NCBI RefSeq assembly: GCF_023115425.1
Contig: NZ_CP096032.1
Span: 1,488,001 to 1,552,000, forward strand
Direction of reading: 5' to 3'
Source of the DNA: Synechococcus sp. A10-1-5-1
GTDB lineage: Bacteria > Cyanobacteriota > Cyanobacteriia > PCC-6307 > Cyanobiaceae
DNA: 64,000 nt
Shown here: positions 40,933 through 49,916 of the stretch, one piece after another
How positions within the stretch are numbered: position 1 is the first letter of the stretch
Layout: the number at the start of each line of letters is the position of its first letter
Notes under the pieces: generated by a model
Database searches by the model: none
Seen by the model: only the letters and a program-made list of their open reading frames with translations
What the model was told of the DNA's origin: nothing
Position numbers and translations under genes: made by a program

Positions 40933-40960
40933 AATCTCCCCCATTCGGGGGCTCGAGATT
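40933..40960 (+). promoter_or_regulatory. Stem-loop directly before the start of the 87-residue gene
   Basis: AATCTCCCCC (40933-40942) pairs with GGGGG (40947-40951) and GAGATT (40955-40960) with a small bulge. There is no T-run, and the start codon of the next gene follows after two bases. It could block ribosome access or be a lysS 3' stem; the role is inferred only. Confidence 0.3.
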
Positions 40961-40962
40961 CG

Positions 40963-41226
40963 ATGAGTGGCGAACGCGTCGGCTTCCGCTTTAAGCATGC
41001 AGATGCTGTAGTGAAGCGCAATCCCCAGGGCCGCTCCCGCCGGGGCTGGGTGATGGAGCCGGTGGAGCAAACCACCAGCCGCGGCACCAAGATGCCCGCT
41101 TACCGGATTCGCTGGCGCGACAGCGAGCGGCCCGAGATCGTGCTGCAGCACATGCTGATCGCCGATCCCGACCCCACTCCGCCGCCCGAGGGTGTGAGCT
41201 TGGTTCCCCCCGAACCCAAGAAGTGA
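40963..41226 (+). CDS. Conserved hypothetical protein, 87 residues
   Basis: Small basic protein without signal peptide or membrane segment. The N-terminal half is rich in Arg/Lys (FRFKHADAVVKRNPQGRSRR), the C-terminus is Pro-rich and acidic. I believe it is common after lysS in picocyanobacteria, but I know no function. A stem-loop precedes the start by two bases and a strong terminator follows the stop by six. Confidence 0.75.
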   Translation: MSGERVGFRFKHADAVVKRNPQGRSRRGWVMEPVEQTTSRGTKMPAYRIRWRDSERPEIVLQHMLIADPDPTPPPEGVSLVPPEPKK

Positions 41227-41232
41227 TCTTGC

Positions 41233-41257
41233 AAGGCCCCGCTTCAGGGGCCTTTTT
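41233..41257 (+). terminator. Intrinsic terminator after the 87-residue gene
   Basis: Perfect stem AAGGCCCC/GGGGCCTT with a six-base loop and a run of five T. It ends at the last base of the convergent YdcF-like gene. Confidence 0.8.
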
Positions 41258-42057
41258 CATGCCCAGCCCTTGAGGCGATAGAGCACCAGCCCCAGGTGTT
41301 CCTTGAGGGCCACGCTGCTCAGGTAGAGCGCTCCTGCATCAGGCAGGAGGTCTTGGACCACGGAGCCTGGGGTGGGGCGCCCCAAGCGTTGGCGCTCCGG
41401 CAGCAGGAAATCACAGGCCACGGGGATCACCTGGAGGCCGCTGCGCTTCTCAAACGTGGCCAGCGAGCGGGGCAGGTGAAAGGCGCTGGTCACCAGCAGC
41501 ACCGTCGTCCAGCCCTGTTTCTTGGCGAGTTGGCCAATGTCGCGGGCTTCCTCGGCCGTGGTTGTCGAGAGGGGGTTGGGCAGGATCCGCTCACTTGGCA
41601 CCCCGAGTTCCTCGGCGAGTACTTTGGCGGAGAAGGCTTCCGCGGGGGCGGGATCAGCCGCGGTGAAGCTGATCTGGGCGCCGCTCGTCACCAGGGTGCT
41701 TGCCTTGTTCTGGCGCATCAGCCGCACTCCGGTCAGCAGGCGATCTCCCCCTTCGCTCACTTCAACGCCCCGCCTCGGTGGCAAGGCCGGCTTGAGCCCC
41801 CCGCCGAGCACGACGATGGCGTCGGCGTTGGGGATCGTCTTTGGTGTGAGCGCCGCCGCCCGCTCCTCCAAGCCCCAGATCAACTGCCGGCTGGTGACTG
41901 GCATGGCAAACAGCCAAACCATGGCGATGCCCGAGGCCCCCAGCGCTCGGCTCAATTTGGGTTTGCGGCCACTGCCGAGCCCGGCGAGTTGCAGCAGCAA
42001 CCCCAGGCCCAGGGGATAGACCAGAAGCGGCAGCAGTTTGGAGAGCAGAAAGCCCAT
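41257..42057 (-). CDS. YdcF/ElyC-family (DUF218) membrane protein
   Basis: A 266-residue protein with two N-terminal hydrophobic segments (about 3-27 and 36-55) and a DUF218 domain: NADAIVVLGGGL, TLVTSGA, then STTTAEEARDIGQLAKKQGW and LLVTSAFHLPRSLATFEK. Relatives such as ElyC and SanA act in envelope integrity, but no enzymatic activity is established for this subgroup. It shares TGATG with the upstream coiled-coil gene and closes the egtB operon. Confidence 0.87.
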   Translation of the reverse strand: MGFLLSKLLPLLVYPLGLGLLLQLAGLGSGRKPKLSRALGASGIAMVWLFAMPVTSRQLIWGLEERAAALTPKTIPNADAIVVLGGGLKPALPPRRGVEVSEGGDRLLTGVRLMRQNKASTLVTSGAQISFTAADPAPAEAFSAKVLAEELGVPSERILPNPLSTTTAEEARDIGQLAKKQGWTTVLLVTSAFHLPRSLATFEKRSGLQVIPVACDFLLPERQRLGRPTPGSVVQDLLPDAGALYLSSVALKEHLGLVLYRLKGWA

Positions 42058-42458
42058 CAGAGCCCCCGTCGCCGGCGCAGGTCTTCAAGGGCCTGTTCCG
42101 TTTCAAAGCGGGCCCAGGCCGAATCCAGGTCCTCGCTGCGCGGGGCTGGCTGGTGGAGGTCTTGGCCGATGGCTTCCAGCCGCTGCCAGAGCCCCCGGCC
42201 CTGCTCCATCAGCTGGTCAAGGTGCTCCCGTGCCCGTTTGCTCAGGTCGTGGGCACCAGCGGCCTGCGCTTTTTTCGTCCGCTCTTGCCACTGCTTGATC
42301 TCCGCAGCGAGCTCCAGCAGCTGGCGCCGCAGCTGGGCGGCCTCATTCAGCTGGTCTTGCCGGAGCCGCTCGCTCTGTTCGGGATGGGACCTGAGGAAAC
42401 TCTCGAGCTGCTGCTCGAGTTTTTGCTCCAGCTCATCCCACCAGGACCAGGAACTCAC
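42057..42458 (-). CDS. Charged coiled-coil protein of the ergothioneine operon
   Basis: A 133-residue protein that is almost entirely helical and charged (for example DELEQKLEQQLESFLRSHPE and EAAQLRRQLLELAAEIKQWQ), suggesting an extended coiled coil. It has no signal peptide and no catalytic motif. I recall that databases call this cyanobacterial family a hercynine metabolism protein because of its constant place beside egtB/egtD; its role is unknown. GTG start at 42458 overlaps the previous stop (GTGA), and its stop overlaps the YdcF-like start. Confidence 0.8.
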   Translation of the reverse strand: MSSWSWWDELEQKLEQQLESFLRSHPEQSERLRQDQLNEAAQLRRQLLELAAEIKQWQERTKKAQAAGAHDLSKRAREHLDQLMEQGRGLWQRLEAIGQDLHQPAPRSEDLDSAWARFETEQALEDLRRRRGL

Positions 42459-42682
42459 GCCGATGGGGGCCGGGTGATCAGGGGCGCTTCGATCTCCTCC
42501 TGCAGGGGAGTGATCGCCGCCTCCCGCGAGCGCAGCAGTAACTGGGTGAGCCGGGCGATGGCGCCCTCTCCGAGGTTCTGCGTGGTCAGTTGTTCGAAGG
42601 CTTCGCCGTAGAGCTCCTCGAGCCGTTCAATCAGGCCTTCCCGCAGTTCCCGGGAGGCTCGCCGCTGATCTTCCCTCGCCAT
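42455..42682 (-). CDS. Small helical protein of the ergothioneine operon
   Basis: A 75-residue charged protein (REDQRRASRELREGLIERLE, then LTQLLLRSREAAITPLQEE). I recognise it as the small companion found with egtB/egtD in picocyanobacteria, recorded from memory as hercynine metabolism small protein. No activity is known. It lies 19 bases after egtD and overlaps the coiled-coil gene by four bases, so the two may form a complex. Confidence 0.75.
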   Translation of the reverse strand: MAREDQRRASRELREGLIERLEELYGEAFEQLTTQNLGEGAIARLTQLLLRSREAAITPLQEEIEAPLITRPPSA

Positions 42683-42701
42683 CGCACGTCCTTGAGGGCG
42701 C

Positions 42702-43682
42702 TCAGTCTGCCTGCTTCAGCAGGTGCAGCGATAGGTCATGGCGGGGATCACTCCAACGGGCTTCGCTAGCCCAGCCCGCCCGAGAGGCCAGGGCGAGGAA
42801 GGCCTCGGGGCTGTATTTGTGGCTTGTTTCGGTGATCAAGGCCTCCCCTTTGGCGAAGTGCCAGGTTTGGCCGCAGGCCTTCACCGTTTGCTCCCGCTGG
42901 CTGATCAGGGCCATTTCGATGTGGCTGGCCTCGGGGACCCAGCGGGCTTGGTAGCGGAACTGATCGAGGTCGAAGTCACTGCCCAGATCGCGGTTCAACC
43001 GCTGCAGCAGGTTGAGGGCGAAGCGGGCTGAGACACCGGCTGCGTCGTCGTAGGCCGCCTCAAGCCGCTCGGTTGCCTTGGGTTGATCGATGCCAATCAG
43101 CAGGGTTCCGCCGGGACCCAGCAGACGCCGAAATTGCCGCAGTAGTGCCTCAGCGGCGGCGGTGGTGAAGTTCCCCAGGGAGCTGCCGGGGAAGAAACCG
43201 TGACGCCGCTGCTGCTTCAGCAAGGGGTGGCTTGGCAGCTGCTCCAGTTGGCTGTAGTCGCAGCAGATGCCCAGCATTGGTACGCCTGGATGGTCCGCTT
43301 GGAGGCGCGTGCAGGCCTGGGCGAGATGGTCCGCACTGATGTCGAGGGCGACGTAGGCCGGCTGCTGCATGGCCTTGAGCAGCGGTCCGACTTTGCGGGC
43401 GCTGCCGGCTCCGAATTCCACCAGGGTGCCCTCCCCCAGGGCCGCGGCCATGGCCATCGCCTGGTCTTGGAGGAGGGCGGTTTCGGTCTTGGTCAGGCTG
43501 TATTCCGGCTGCTGGCAAATCAGGTCGAACAGGCGCGAGCCTTCTGCGTCGTAGAGAAACCAGGCTGGCAATTGCTTGGGGGTTTGACTCAGGCCCTCGA
43601 TCACCAGCTGCTGCATGTCTGCCGCGGCGGGATGGAGATCGAGCAGTTCGGGGACGCCGCTGCGTTGCAGGGTGCTGGTCAT
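42702..43682 (-). CDS. egtD: L-histidine N-alpha-methyltransferase EgtD
   Basis: Trimethylates histidine with SAM to hercynine, the first step of ergothioneine synthesis. The 326-residue length fits the family. The SAM-binding motif LVEFGAGSARKVGPLL, GFFPGSSLGNF and LLIGIDQPK are visible, and the C-terminal region has ITETSHKYSPEAF. The ATG at 43682 overlaps the egtB stop (ATGA). Confidence 0.94.
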   Translation of the reverse strand: MTSTLQRSGVPELLDLHPAAADMQQLVIEGLSQTPKQLPAWFLYDAEGSRLFDLICQQPEYSLTKTETALLQDQAMAMAAALGEGTLVEFGAGSARKVGPLLKAMQQPAYVALDISADHLAQACTRLQADHPGVPMLGICCDYSQLEQLPSHPLLKQQRRHGFFPGSSLGNFTTAAAEALLRQFRRLLGPGGTLLIGIDQPKATERLEAAYDDAAGVSARFALNLLQRLNRDLGSDFDLDQFRYQARWVPEASHIEMALISQREQTVKACGQTWHFAKGEALITETSHKYSPEAFLALASRAGWASEARWSDPRHDLSLHLLKQAD

Positions 43683-44860
43683 GGCTGGCCCCCCATCGCC
43701 AGTCGAATCCCGCTGGCCATCCAACGGCTGTGCGGCGGGTAGAAGTTGCGGTAGGTCAGACGTTCGTGGCCAGCGGGCGTTAAAAAGCAGCTGCCCCGCA
43801 GTACGAACTGCGAGCTCATGAATTTGCCGTTGTATTCACCAATGGCCCCTGCCGCTGGCGCAAAGCCTGGATAGGGCCTGTAGGGGCTGCCGGTCCATTG
43901 CCATAGGCAGCCGAACACCTGCTCCAGTTCACCGCTGCCTGCCGCCAGTTCCCATTCGGCTTCCTCGGGTAGGCGGGCCCCAGCCCAGCGGGCGTAGGCA
44001 TCGGCCTCAAACCAACTGATGTGTCTGACGGGGGCGCCTGGATGGCGTGCCCTCCGGCCGGCGAGGCTGAACTCCCAGTCGCCGCGCCAATAGCGCGGGG
44101 CTTGCCAGCCACGTTCTTGCACCAGGGCCCAGCCCTCACTCATCCAGAGGTCGGCGCGCTGGTATCCCCCGTCGGCGATGAAGGCGGCGTAGTCGCCATT
44201 GCTCACCAGTCCTTGGCTGATGGCGAAGGGCTCCAGCCAGATCCGGTGCCTTGGGGCTTCGTTGTCGAAGTGGAACGAGCCGGAGGCGGGCTCGAGGCCG
44301 ATCTCCACGAGGCCGCCTTCGAAGCTGTGCCAGCCCTTGGGACTCGGGCTGCTCCAGCTGGCGTCGTAGGCCGCTTCGGGGAGGGGGTTGGCGGCGGGTT
44401 CAAGGGGATTGCGGCTGAAGCCGTCCAAGAGATCCATCAACAACAGCTCCTGGTGTTGCTGCTCGTGCTGCAGCCCTAGCTCCACTAGGGCTGCCGGGAG
44501 GCGATCCAGCTCGGCCATCAGGGCGCCCGTTACCCGCTGGCGCCAGGCCAGCACTTCAGCAATCGAGGGCCGGCTCAACAGGCCGCGCTCCGGTCTGGGG
44601 TGCCGTTCGCCAATGGCTTCGTAGTAGCTGTTGAACAGGTAGCGCCAACGGCTGTCGGCGCAGGTGTAGTTCTCCAGCTCGCTCAGCAGGAACTCCTCGA
44701 AAAACCAGGTGGTGTGCGCCAGATGCCATTTCGCTGGACTCGCGTCCGGCATCCCCTGCAGGCAGAGGTCCTCCGGTTCCAGTCCCTCGATCAAGGTCTC
44801 TGTTGCACGGCGAATCTCCTGCAGCCGCGGCATCACGGCGGCAGCTGCGGTCGACACCAT
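43679..44860 (-). CDS. egtB: Hercynine oxygenase / sulfoxide synthase EgtB
   Basis: Iron enzyme that joins hercynine to a thiol (gamma-glutamylcysteine or cysteine) with oxygen, forming the C-S bond of ergothioneine. The 393-residue protein has a DinB-type N-terminal domain with probable iron ligands H46 or H50 in KWHLAHTTWF and H132/H136 in HEQQHQELL. The formylglycine-generating-enzyme-like C-terminal domain shows PVRHISWFEADAYARWAGAR and SSQFVLRGSC. No egtA, egtC or egtE is beside it, so the thiol partner is unclear. It leads a five-gene operon. Confidence 0.93.
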   Translation of the reverse strand: MVSTAAAAVMPRLQEIRRATETLIEGLEPEDLCLQGMPDASPAKWHLAHTTWFFEEFLLSELENYTCADSRWRYLFNSYYEAIGERHPRPERGLLSRPSIAEVLAWRQRVTGALMAELDRLPAALVELGLQHEQQHQELLLMDLLDGFSRNPLEPAANPLPEAAYDASWSSPSPKGWHSFEGGLVEIGLEPASGSFHFDNEAPRHRIWLEPFAISQGLVSNGDYAAFIADGGYQRADLWMSEGWALVQERGWQAPRYWRGDWEFSLAGRRARHPGAPVRHISWFEADAYARWAGARLPEEAEWELAAGSGELEQVFGCLWQWTGSPYRPYPGFAPAAGAIGEYNGKFMSSQFVLRGSCFLTPAGHERLTYRNFYPPHSRWMASGIRLAMGGQP

Positions 44861-44944
44861 CCCAACGGCTTCTGCTGAGCGGACCCTAGAAGCTCAACCC
44901 TGCTGCATCAACGCTTCTACGATCCCCGTAACGCAGGAACGGGC

Positions 44945-45946
44945 ATGGGCGCCAGCACTCCGGGGATTGCATCCGGCTTCGTCGGTGCAGTGGGCCAGAC
45001 CCCGCTCATTCGTCTGAACGCCCTGAGTGCCTTGACCGGTTGCGAGATCCTCGGCAAGGCGGAGTTCATGAACCCTGGCGGCTCCGTTAAGGACCGGGCG
45101 GCCCTGGGGATTCTGTTGGAGGCCGAAGAGCAGGGTCTGCTCAAGCCCGGCGGCACCGTGGTCGAGGGCACGGCGGGCAACACCGGGATTGGCCTGACGC
45201 ACCTTTGCAATGCCCGCGGTTACCGGGCGGTGATCGTGATCCCTGAGACCCAATCGGCAGAGAAGATCGGTCTGTTGCGCAGCCTGGGGGCCGAGGTCCG
45301 CACCGTTCCCGCCGTTCCCTACAAGGACCCAAACAACTACGTCCGCCTCTCGGGCCGCATTGCCGAGCAGATTCCCGGCGCGGTGTGGGCCAATCAGTTC
45401 GACAACCTCGCCAACCGCCGCGCCCACTACCGGACCACGGGGCCGGAGATTTGGGAGCAAACCGGCGGCCAGGTGGATGCGTGGGTTGCAGCTACCGGCA
45501 CAGGTGGAACCTATGCCGGTGTGGCCCTGTACCTAAAGGAGCAAAAGCCCCAACTCCGCTGTGTCTTGGCCGATCCCCACGGCAGTGCTCTCTACAGCTG
45601 GGCCACCAGCGGTGAACTCAGCAGCGAAGGCAACTCCATCACCGAGGGCATCGGCAACAGCCGCGTGACCGCGAACCTCGAGGGTGCCCCGGTGGATGAC
45701 GCCGTTCGCATCCACGATCAGGACGCGCTGCAGACCATCTACGACCTGCTCTGGCAGGAGGGTCTGTTCCTCGGCGGCTCCGTTGGCATCAACGTTGCGG
45801 CCGCCGTTGAGACGGCCCGCAGGATGGGTCCCGGGCACACCATCGTCACGGTCCTCTGCGATAGCGGCGATCGCTATCGGTCACGGCTTTATGACGGTGA
45901 GTGGCTCAAGGGCAAAGGTCTGGATCAACCTGAGCGCGCGGCCTGA
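44945..45946 (+). CDS. cysK: Cysteine synthase (O-acetylserine sulfhydrylase)
   Basis: PLP enzyme that makes cysteine from O-acetylserine and sulfide. The 333-residue protein has GQTPLIRLNALS, the PLP lysine in PGGSVKDRAALG, VVEGTAGNTGIGL, and ATGTGGTYAGVALYLK. It diverges from egtB, which uses cysteine-derived thiols. The C-terminus is slightly longer than in the classical CysK, resembling the cyanobacterial second-type enzyme. Confidence 0.92.
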   Translation: MGASTPGIASGFVGAVGQTPLIRLNALSALTGCEILGKAEFMNPGGSVKDRAALGILLEAEEQGLLKPGGTVVEGTAGNTGIGLTHLCNARGYRAVIVIPETQSAEKIGLLRSLGAEVRTVPAVPYKDPNNYVRLSGRIAEQIPGAVWANQFDNLANRRAHYRTTGPEIWEQTGGQVDAWVAATGTGGTYAGVALYLKEQKPQLRCVLADPHGSALYSWATSGELSSEGNSITEGIGNSRVTANLEGAPVDDAVRIHDQDALQTIYDLLWQEGLFLGGSVGINVAAAVETARRMGPGHTIVTVLCDSGDRYRSRLYDGEWLKGKGLDQPERAA

Positions 45947-45952
45947 TCCACG

Positions 45953-47572
45953 TTGGTGGAAGACGATCCGAGCACGGGTGTTGTTGAGCCGGGAGCGCTG
46001 ATCGGCGGTCGCTATCGCTTGGAGCGATCCCTCGCGGATCACCGCTGGCTAGCCCTGGATCAGGCAGCTGCCGATGCGCCGACCCATCTCACTGTCCTGA
46101 GCGATTTAACGGATGCGCAGCGGGAGGAGTTGAGCAAGCGCTGGCTTCAGCTCCAGGGGGTCTTGCATCCCCAGCTGCCTCGTTTTGGGGATCTGATCAA
46201 CACAGGCGAGGCCCTCTGGCTGCCGCGCCCCTGGCAGGAGGGGGAGAGCCTGCAGGCCTTGCTGGATGCCGGTGAGACCTTCTCGCTCGAGGACGTCTTG
46301 GAGTTGCTGCGCCAGCTCCTGCCATTGCTCTCGCTGTTGCACAGCCAGCGCCTGTCCTGTGCGGATTGGTCACCGGCTCAAATCCTGAGGCGTGCCGCGG
46401 ATGGGCTGCCCGTCCCCCTGGCCCTGGAGCAGATAGCCCCCTGGGATCCCCAGCGGGATCTCCTCTCCCTCGCGGATTTGGCTCAGGACTTACTTGGTGA
46501 TCAGGCCGCGGCCGCCTTCGAGTCCATGGGGCCGCTCCAGGCCTTGAGTAGCGATCGGCCGGAGTTGCGTTTCCCCTCGGCGGCAGCGGCCCTAGCGGCG
46601 TTCCAACAGTTCACGCCCACTGTCGCTGCACCAGCACCACCTCCGGTGGTGCGGCACTCGACACCCTCCAAGCGGCGAAAACGGAAGCAGGAACAGGACG
46701 CGGAAGGACGGCTCTGGCCAGTGGTGCTTGCGTTGGTCATCGCGGCGCTGGTGGGCACGGCTGTGGGCTGGTTGCTGTTGAGCCGGGGCAAGGTCACGGG
46801 CCCAACGGCGCTACCGAGTTTTCGATTGCGCTCGAGCTTGCCGGCGGCGGAGATCAATCAGCGGGAGCAGCTGCTGAATCGCCTGCGGGCCTTGCAGGTG
46901 GATCGGCGCTGGTTCCTCAAGTTGGTGGATGCCAGCTTGCTGGAGCGAGGTGGTCGGCTGCCCTCGGCAAGCCAAGCCGATGCACCCCTACGCAAGGTCT
47001 GGAGTGAATTGGCTGAAGATTGGTTGAGCCGCGTGGAGCAGCTGCCCCTGCAGTTGCGCCCGCGCTTGGGCAATCTGACCGCCACGGATTGGAATCGTCG
47101 TCAGCAGGGTCTCGTGGCCCAGGGGCTCAGCCCAGAGGTGGTGAAGAAGCTGGTCTCCGGTAGTGCCCTGAACCTGCTGAGCGGCCCTCAGGCTGCTGAG
47201 ATCCCCGCGGAGCCCTTTCGGCAGCTCTGGTACGCCGCCGCCGAACAGGCCCTGGGCAACCTGCAGATCGAGTTGATCAAGGGGAAGCGCAACAGCACTC
47301 AAACCGTCTCCGCATGGGTTCCGGCCGGTGGTGCCCGGGTGTTCCCGATTCAGGTTCCGTCGGCCAGTCGTTTGGTCCTGGGGGTGAGGGGATCTCCCTT
47401 GATGCAGATGAGCGTCTTTGCTGCCGATGGGCAGCTACTGGAAGCCCGCGGCCCGCTACGGGTGGTGAGCTTGGGCGAGGTCAAACGCTCCCCGGTTCAG
47501 GTCTTGGTCAGCAACGATGGCTTGTCGTCGGCGAGCTTGACGCTGTCTCTGCGCGTTGACCCGACTCAGTAG
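45953..47572 (+). CDS. Membrane-anchored degenerate protein kinase-like protein
   Basis: A 539-residue protein in three parts. Residues 15-220 look like a Ser/Thr kinase fold that has lost its catalytic groups: a glycine-rich loop remnant in [12 protein letters not shown], no VAIK lysine, [10 protein letters not shown] (136-145) in place of HxDLKPxNIL, and no DFG. A basic stretch (SKRRKRKQ) and one membrane helix (about 254-276) follow. The exported half (280-539) is of unknown type, ending in beta-rich sequence. It is probably a pseudokinase sensor or scaffold. TTG 45953 or GTG 45956 could be the start. It is 6 bases after cysK. Confidence 0.75.
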   Translation: MVEDDPSTGVVEPGALIGGRYRLERSLADHRWLALDQAAADAPTHLTVLSDLTDAQREELSKRWLQLQGVLHPQLPRFGDLINTGEALWLPRPWQEGESLQALLDAGETFSLEDVLELLRQLLPLLSLLHSQRLSCADWSPAQILRRAADGLPVPLALEQIAPWDPQRDLLSLADLAQDLLGDQAAAAFESMGPLQALSSDRPELRFPSAAAALAAFQQFTPTVAAPAPPPVVRHSTPSKRRKRKQEQDAEGRLWPVVLALVIAALVGTAVGWLLLSRGKVTGPTALPSFRLRSSLPAAEINQREQLLNRLRALQVDRRWFLKLVDASLLERGGRLPSASQADAPLRKVWSELAEDWLSRVEQLPLQLRPRLGNLTATDWNRRQQGLVAQGLSPEVVKKLVSGSALNLLSGPQAAEIPAEPFRQLWYAAAEQALGNLQIELIKGKRNSTQTVSAWVPAGGARVFPIQVPSASRLVLGVRGSPLMQMSVFAADGQLLEARGPLRVVSLGEVKRSPVQVLVSNDGLSSASLTLSLRVDPTQ

Positions 47573-48063
47573 CGGGCGATTGCTTTTTTGGCGTCCTTGA
47601 TGTCCTGCTTGCGCCGCTCCTCCTGACGCTTGTCATGGAGCTTGCGTCCCTTCCCGAGGCCAATGGTGGCTTTAATCCAGGACCCCTTGAGATGGATGTT
47701 GAGCGGGATCAAGGTGAGGCCCTTCTGATCAACGGCGATGCGCAGTTTGTCGATCTCATTGCGGTGAGCCAGGAGACGACGGGTCCTGAGGGGCTCGTGA
47801 TTGAAGTAGGCGCCGGCGTGGGTGTGGGGAGAGATGTGGACGTTGTGCAGTTGCAGCTCCCCTTTGCGGATCAGGCAGAAGCCATCCCGCAGGTTCACCT
47901 GGCCAGCCCGGATGGACTTGACCTCGGTGCCCATCAGCTCAACGCCGCACTCCAGGGTTTCGAGAATTTCGTATTGATGCCTTGCGAAGCGGTTGTCCGC
48001 CAACAGCTTGTTTGCGGCATCCCGAAGGGCCTTGGCGTTCTTTTTGCCCCCGCCCTTGGCCAT
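47566..48063 (-). CDS. smpB: tmRNA-binding protein SmpB
   Basis: Carries tmRNA to stalled ribosomes. The 165-residue protein has [40 protein letters not shown], and the basic C-terminal [20 protein letters not shown]. The ATG at 48063 is chosen over upstream in-frame codons. It overlaps the convergent kinase-like gene by seven bases. I found no tmRNA gene in the window. Confidence 0.94.
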   Translation of the reverse strand: MAKGGGKKNAKALRDAANKLLADNRFARHQYEILETLECGVELMGTEVKSIRAGQVNLRDGFCLIRKGELQLHNVHISPHTHAGAYFNHEPLRTRRLLAHRNEIDKLRIAVDQKGLTLIPLNIHLKGSWIKATIGLGKGRKLHDKRQEERRKQDIKDAKKAIARY

Positions 48064-48141
48064 GGCGCTGTGATCCAGGTGCACCGACCCTAGGGATGGA
48101 CCCGCTGGCCGGTGGCCGTCCGCTGCCGATACCCTCGGGCG

Positions 48142-49182
48142 ATGGCCATCGTCTCTTCGGGATCAACAGCGCCGCGTGAGCCGGCCCCGAGGTTGGTGGA
48201 TCCTGCCGTGAGCGAGCAAGAGAAGCCGCTGCAGCGGGAGGATTCCCTGAGGCCCAAGCAGTTGGCCGACTACATCGGCCAAAGCGAGCTCAAGCAGGTT
48301 CTTGGGATCGCGATTGAGGCCACCCGGGCTAGGGATGAAGCCCTGGATCATGTGTTGCTCTACGGCCCCCCCGGGTTGGGGAAGACCACGATGGCGATGG
48401 TCTTGGCTGAGGAGTTGGGGGTGCGTTGCCGCATCACCAGTGCTCCGGCTCTGGAGCGCCCCCGCGACATCGTTGGTTTGCTGGTGAATCTGCAGCCCCG
48501 GGAGCTGCTGTTTATCGATGAGATTCACCGCCTGACCCGGGTCGCCGAAGAATTGCTCTATCCGGCGATGGAAGACTTTCGCCTTGATCTCACCGTCGGT
48601 AAGGGCACGACGGCCCGGACCCGAACGATCCCCTTGGCTCCCTTCACCTTGGTGGGGGCGACGACGCGGGCGGGTTCCTTGAGTTCGCCGCTGCGGGATC
48701 GCTTCGGTCTGATCCAGCGGCTGGAGTTTTACGGGCTTGAGGATCTCCAGGCGATCGTGCAGCGAGCAGCTGGTTTGCTTCAAATCGACTTGGCGCAAGA
48801 GGCGGCCTTAGAGGTGGCCCGCCGCTGCAGGGGCACCCCGCGGATCGCCAATCGCTTGCTGCGTCGCGTGCGTGATGTGGCCTCCGTCGGTGGTCATGCC
48901 CGGGTGAGTGCCGAGGTGGTGCAACAGGCCTTGAGCCTGCACCGGGTGGATGGCCGCGGCTTGGATGCCAGCGACCGGCGACTGTTGGATCTGCTCCACA
49001 GCGGCTACGGCGGCGGACCCGTGGGTCTTGACACTCTCGCCGCTGGTTTAGGGGAAGATCCCGTCACCCTGGAATCGGTGGTGGAGCCTTTCCTGTTGCA
49101 GCAGGGCCTGCTGCAACGCACCCCCCGCGGGCGTGTGATCACCCAGGCCGGCATTGATCACCTGCAGGATCAAGCGGCATGA
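48142..49182 (+). CDS. ruvB: Holliday junction branch migration helicase RuvB
   Basis: AAA+ motor that drives branch migration with RuvA. The 346-residue protein has [16 protein letters not shown], Walker [15 protein letters not shown], Walker [11 protein letters not shown], sensor [18 protein letters not shown], and the C-terminal winged helix ([16 protein letters not shown], then [10 protein letters not shown]). ATG 48142. It overlaps the TPR gene by ATGA. Confidence 0.96.
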   Translation: MAIVSSGSTAPREPAPRLVDPAVSEQEKPLQREDSLRPKQLADYIGQSELKQVLGIAIEATRARDEALDHVLLYGPPGLGKTTMAMVLAEELGVRCRITSAPALERPRDIVGLLVNLQPRELLFIDEIHRLTRVAEELLYPAMEDFRLDLTVGKGTTARTRTIPLAPFTLVGATTRAGSLSSPLRDRFGLIQRLEFYGLEDLQAIVQRAAGLLQIDLAQEAALEVARRCRGTPRIANRLLRRVRDVASVGGHARVSAEVVQQALSLHRVDGRGLDASDRRLLDLLHSGYGGGPVGLDTLAAGLGEDPVTLESVVEPFLLQQGLLQRTPRGRVITQAGIDHLQDQAA

Positions 49183-49916
49183 CGGCTTTCTTCGCTCTGT
49201 TGTTGGCGGTGCAGCTGAGCCTGCCCCAACTGTTTGACCAGGCCCTGACGGCCAGTCGTGAGGGGGCCTTCCCCCAGGCACTGGACCTTTGGAATCAGGT
49301 GCTGGAGCTGGCTCCGGAGGACGCGGCGGCTTGGAGCAATCGCGGCAACATCCAGCTGGCCCTCGGGGATCCCGAGGCGGCCATTGCTGATCAGTCCAAG
49401 GCGATGGAGCTCGATCCCAGCAACGCCGATCCCCATCTGAACCGCGGCACTGCCGAAGAAGCCCTGCAGCAGTGGGATGCCGCTGAAGCCGATTACCGCT
49501 GGATCCTCGAGCGTGGCCTGGATGCTTCAGCTCTCTACAACCTGGGCAATGTCCAGGGCTCCAAAGGCGATTGGCAGCAGGCCCGCGACAGTTTTGACCA
49601 GGCCTCCCAGGAACGTCCCGGCTTTGCGATGGCGCGCTCCAGTACGGCCCTGGCTGACTTTCAACTGGGGGATTTGGACCGGGCTGAGAAGGAGTTGCGC
49701 AACATCATTCGCCGCTATCCCCTCTTTGCTGATGCCAGGGCGGCTTTGACGGCCTTGCTCTGGCGCAAGGGCGAATCGGGAGAAGCCGAGAGCCATTGGG
49801 CCTCAGCGGCGGGCTTGGACCCGCGCTATCGCCAGCCAGAATGGCTTTTAGAAATTCGGCGCTGGCCGCCGGTTCCGACCAAAGCCCTGTCTGACTTTTT
49901 GGCCCTGAGCAGCTGA
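49179..49916 (+). CDS. Tetratricopeptide-repeat protein, probably exported
   Basis: A 245-residue protein with an N-terminal hydrophobic stretch (about 2-15) that could be a short signal peptide, followed by about five TPR units (for example [20 protein letters not shown] and [20 protein letters not shown]). A protein-protein interaction role is expected, partner unknown. It overlaps ruvB by four bases and the peptidase by one, so it is coupled to both. I recall the ruvB-TPR pairing from other cyanobacteria. Confidence 0.83.
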   Translation: MTAFFALLLAVQLSLPQLFDQALTASREGAFPQALDLWNQVLELAPEDAAAWSNRGNIQLALGDPEAAIADQSKAMELDPSNADPHLNRGTAEEALQQWDAAEADYRWILERGLDASALYNLGNVQGSKGDWQQARDSFDQASQERPGFAMARSSTALADFQLGDLDRAEKELRNIIRRYPLFADARAALTALLWRKGESGEAESHWASAAGLDPRYRQPEWLLEIRRWPPVPTKALSDFLALSS

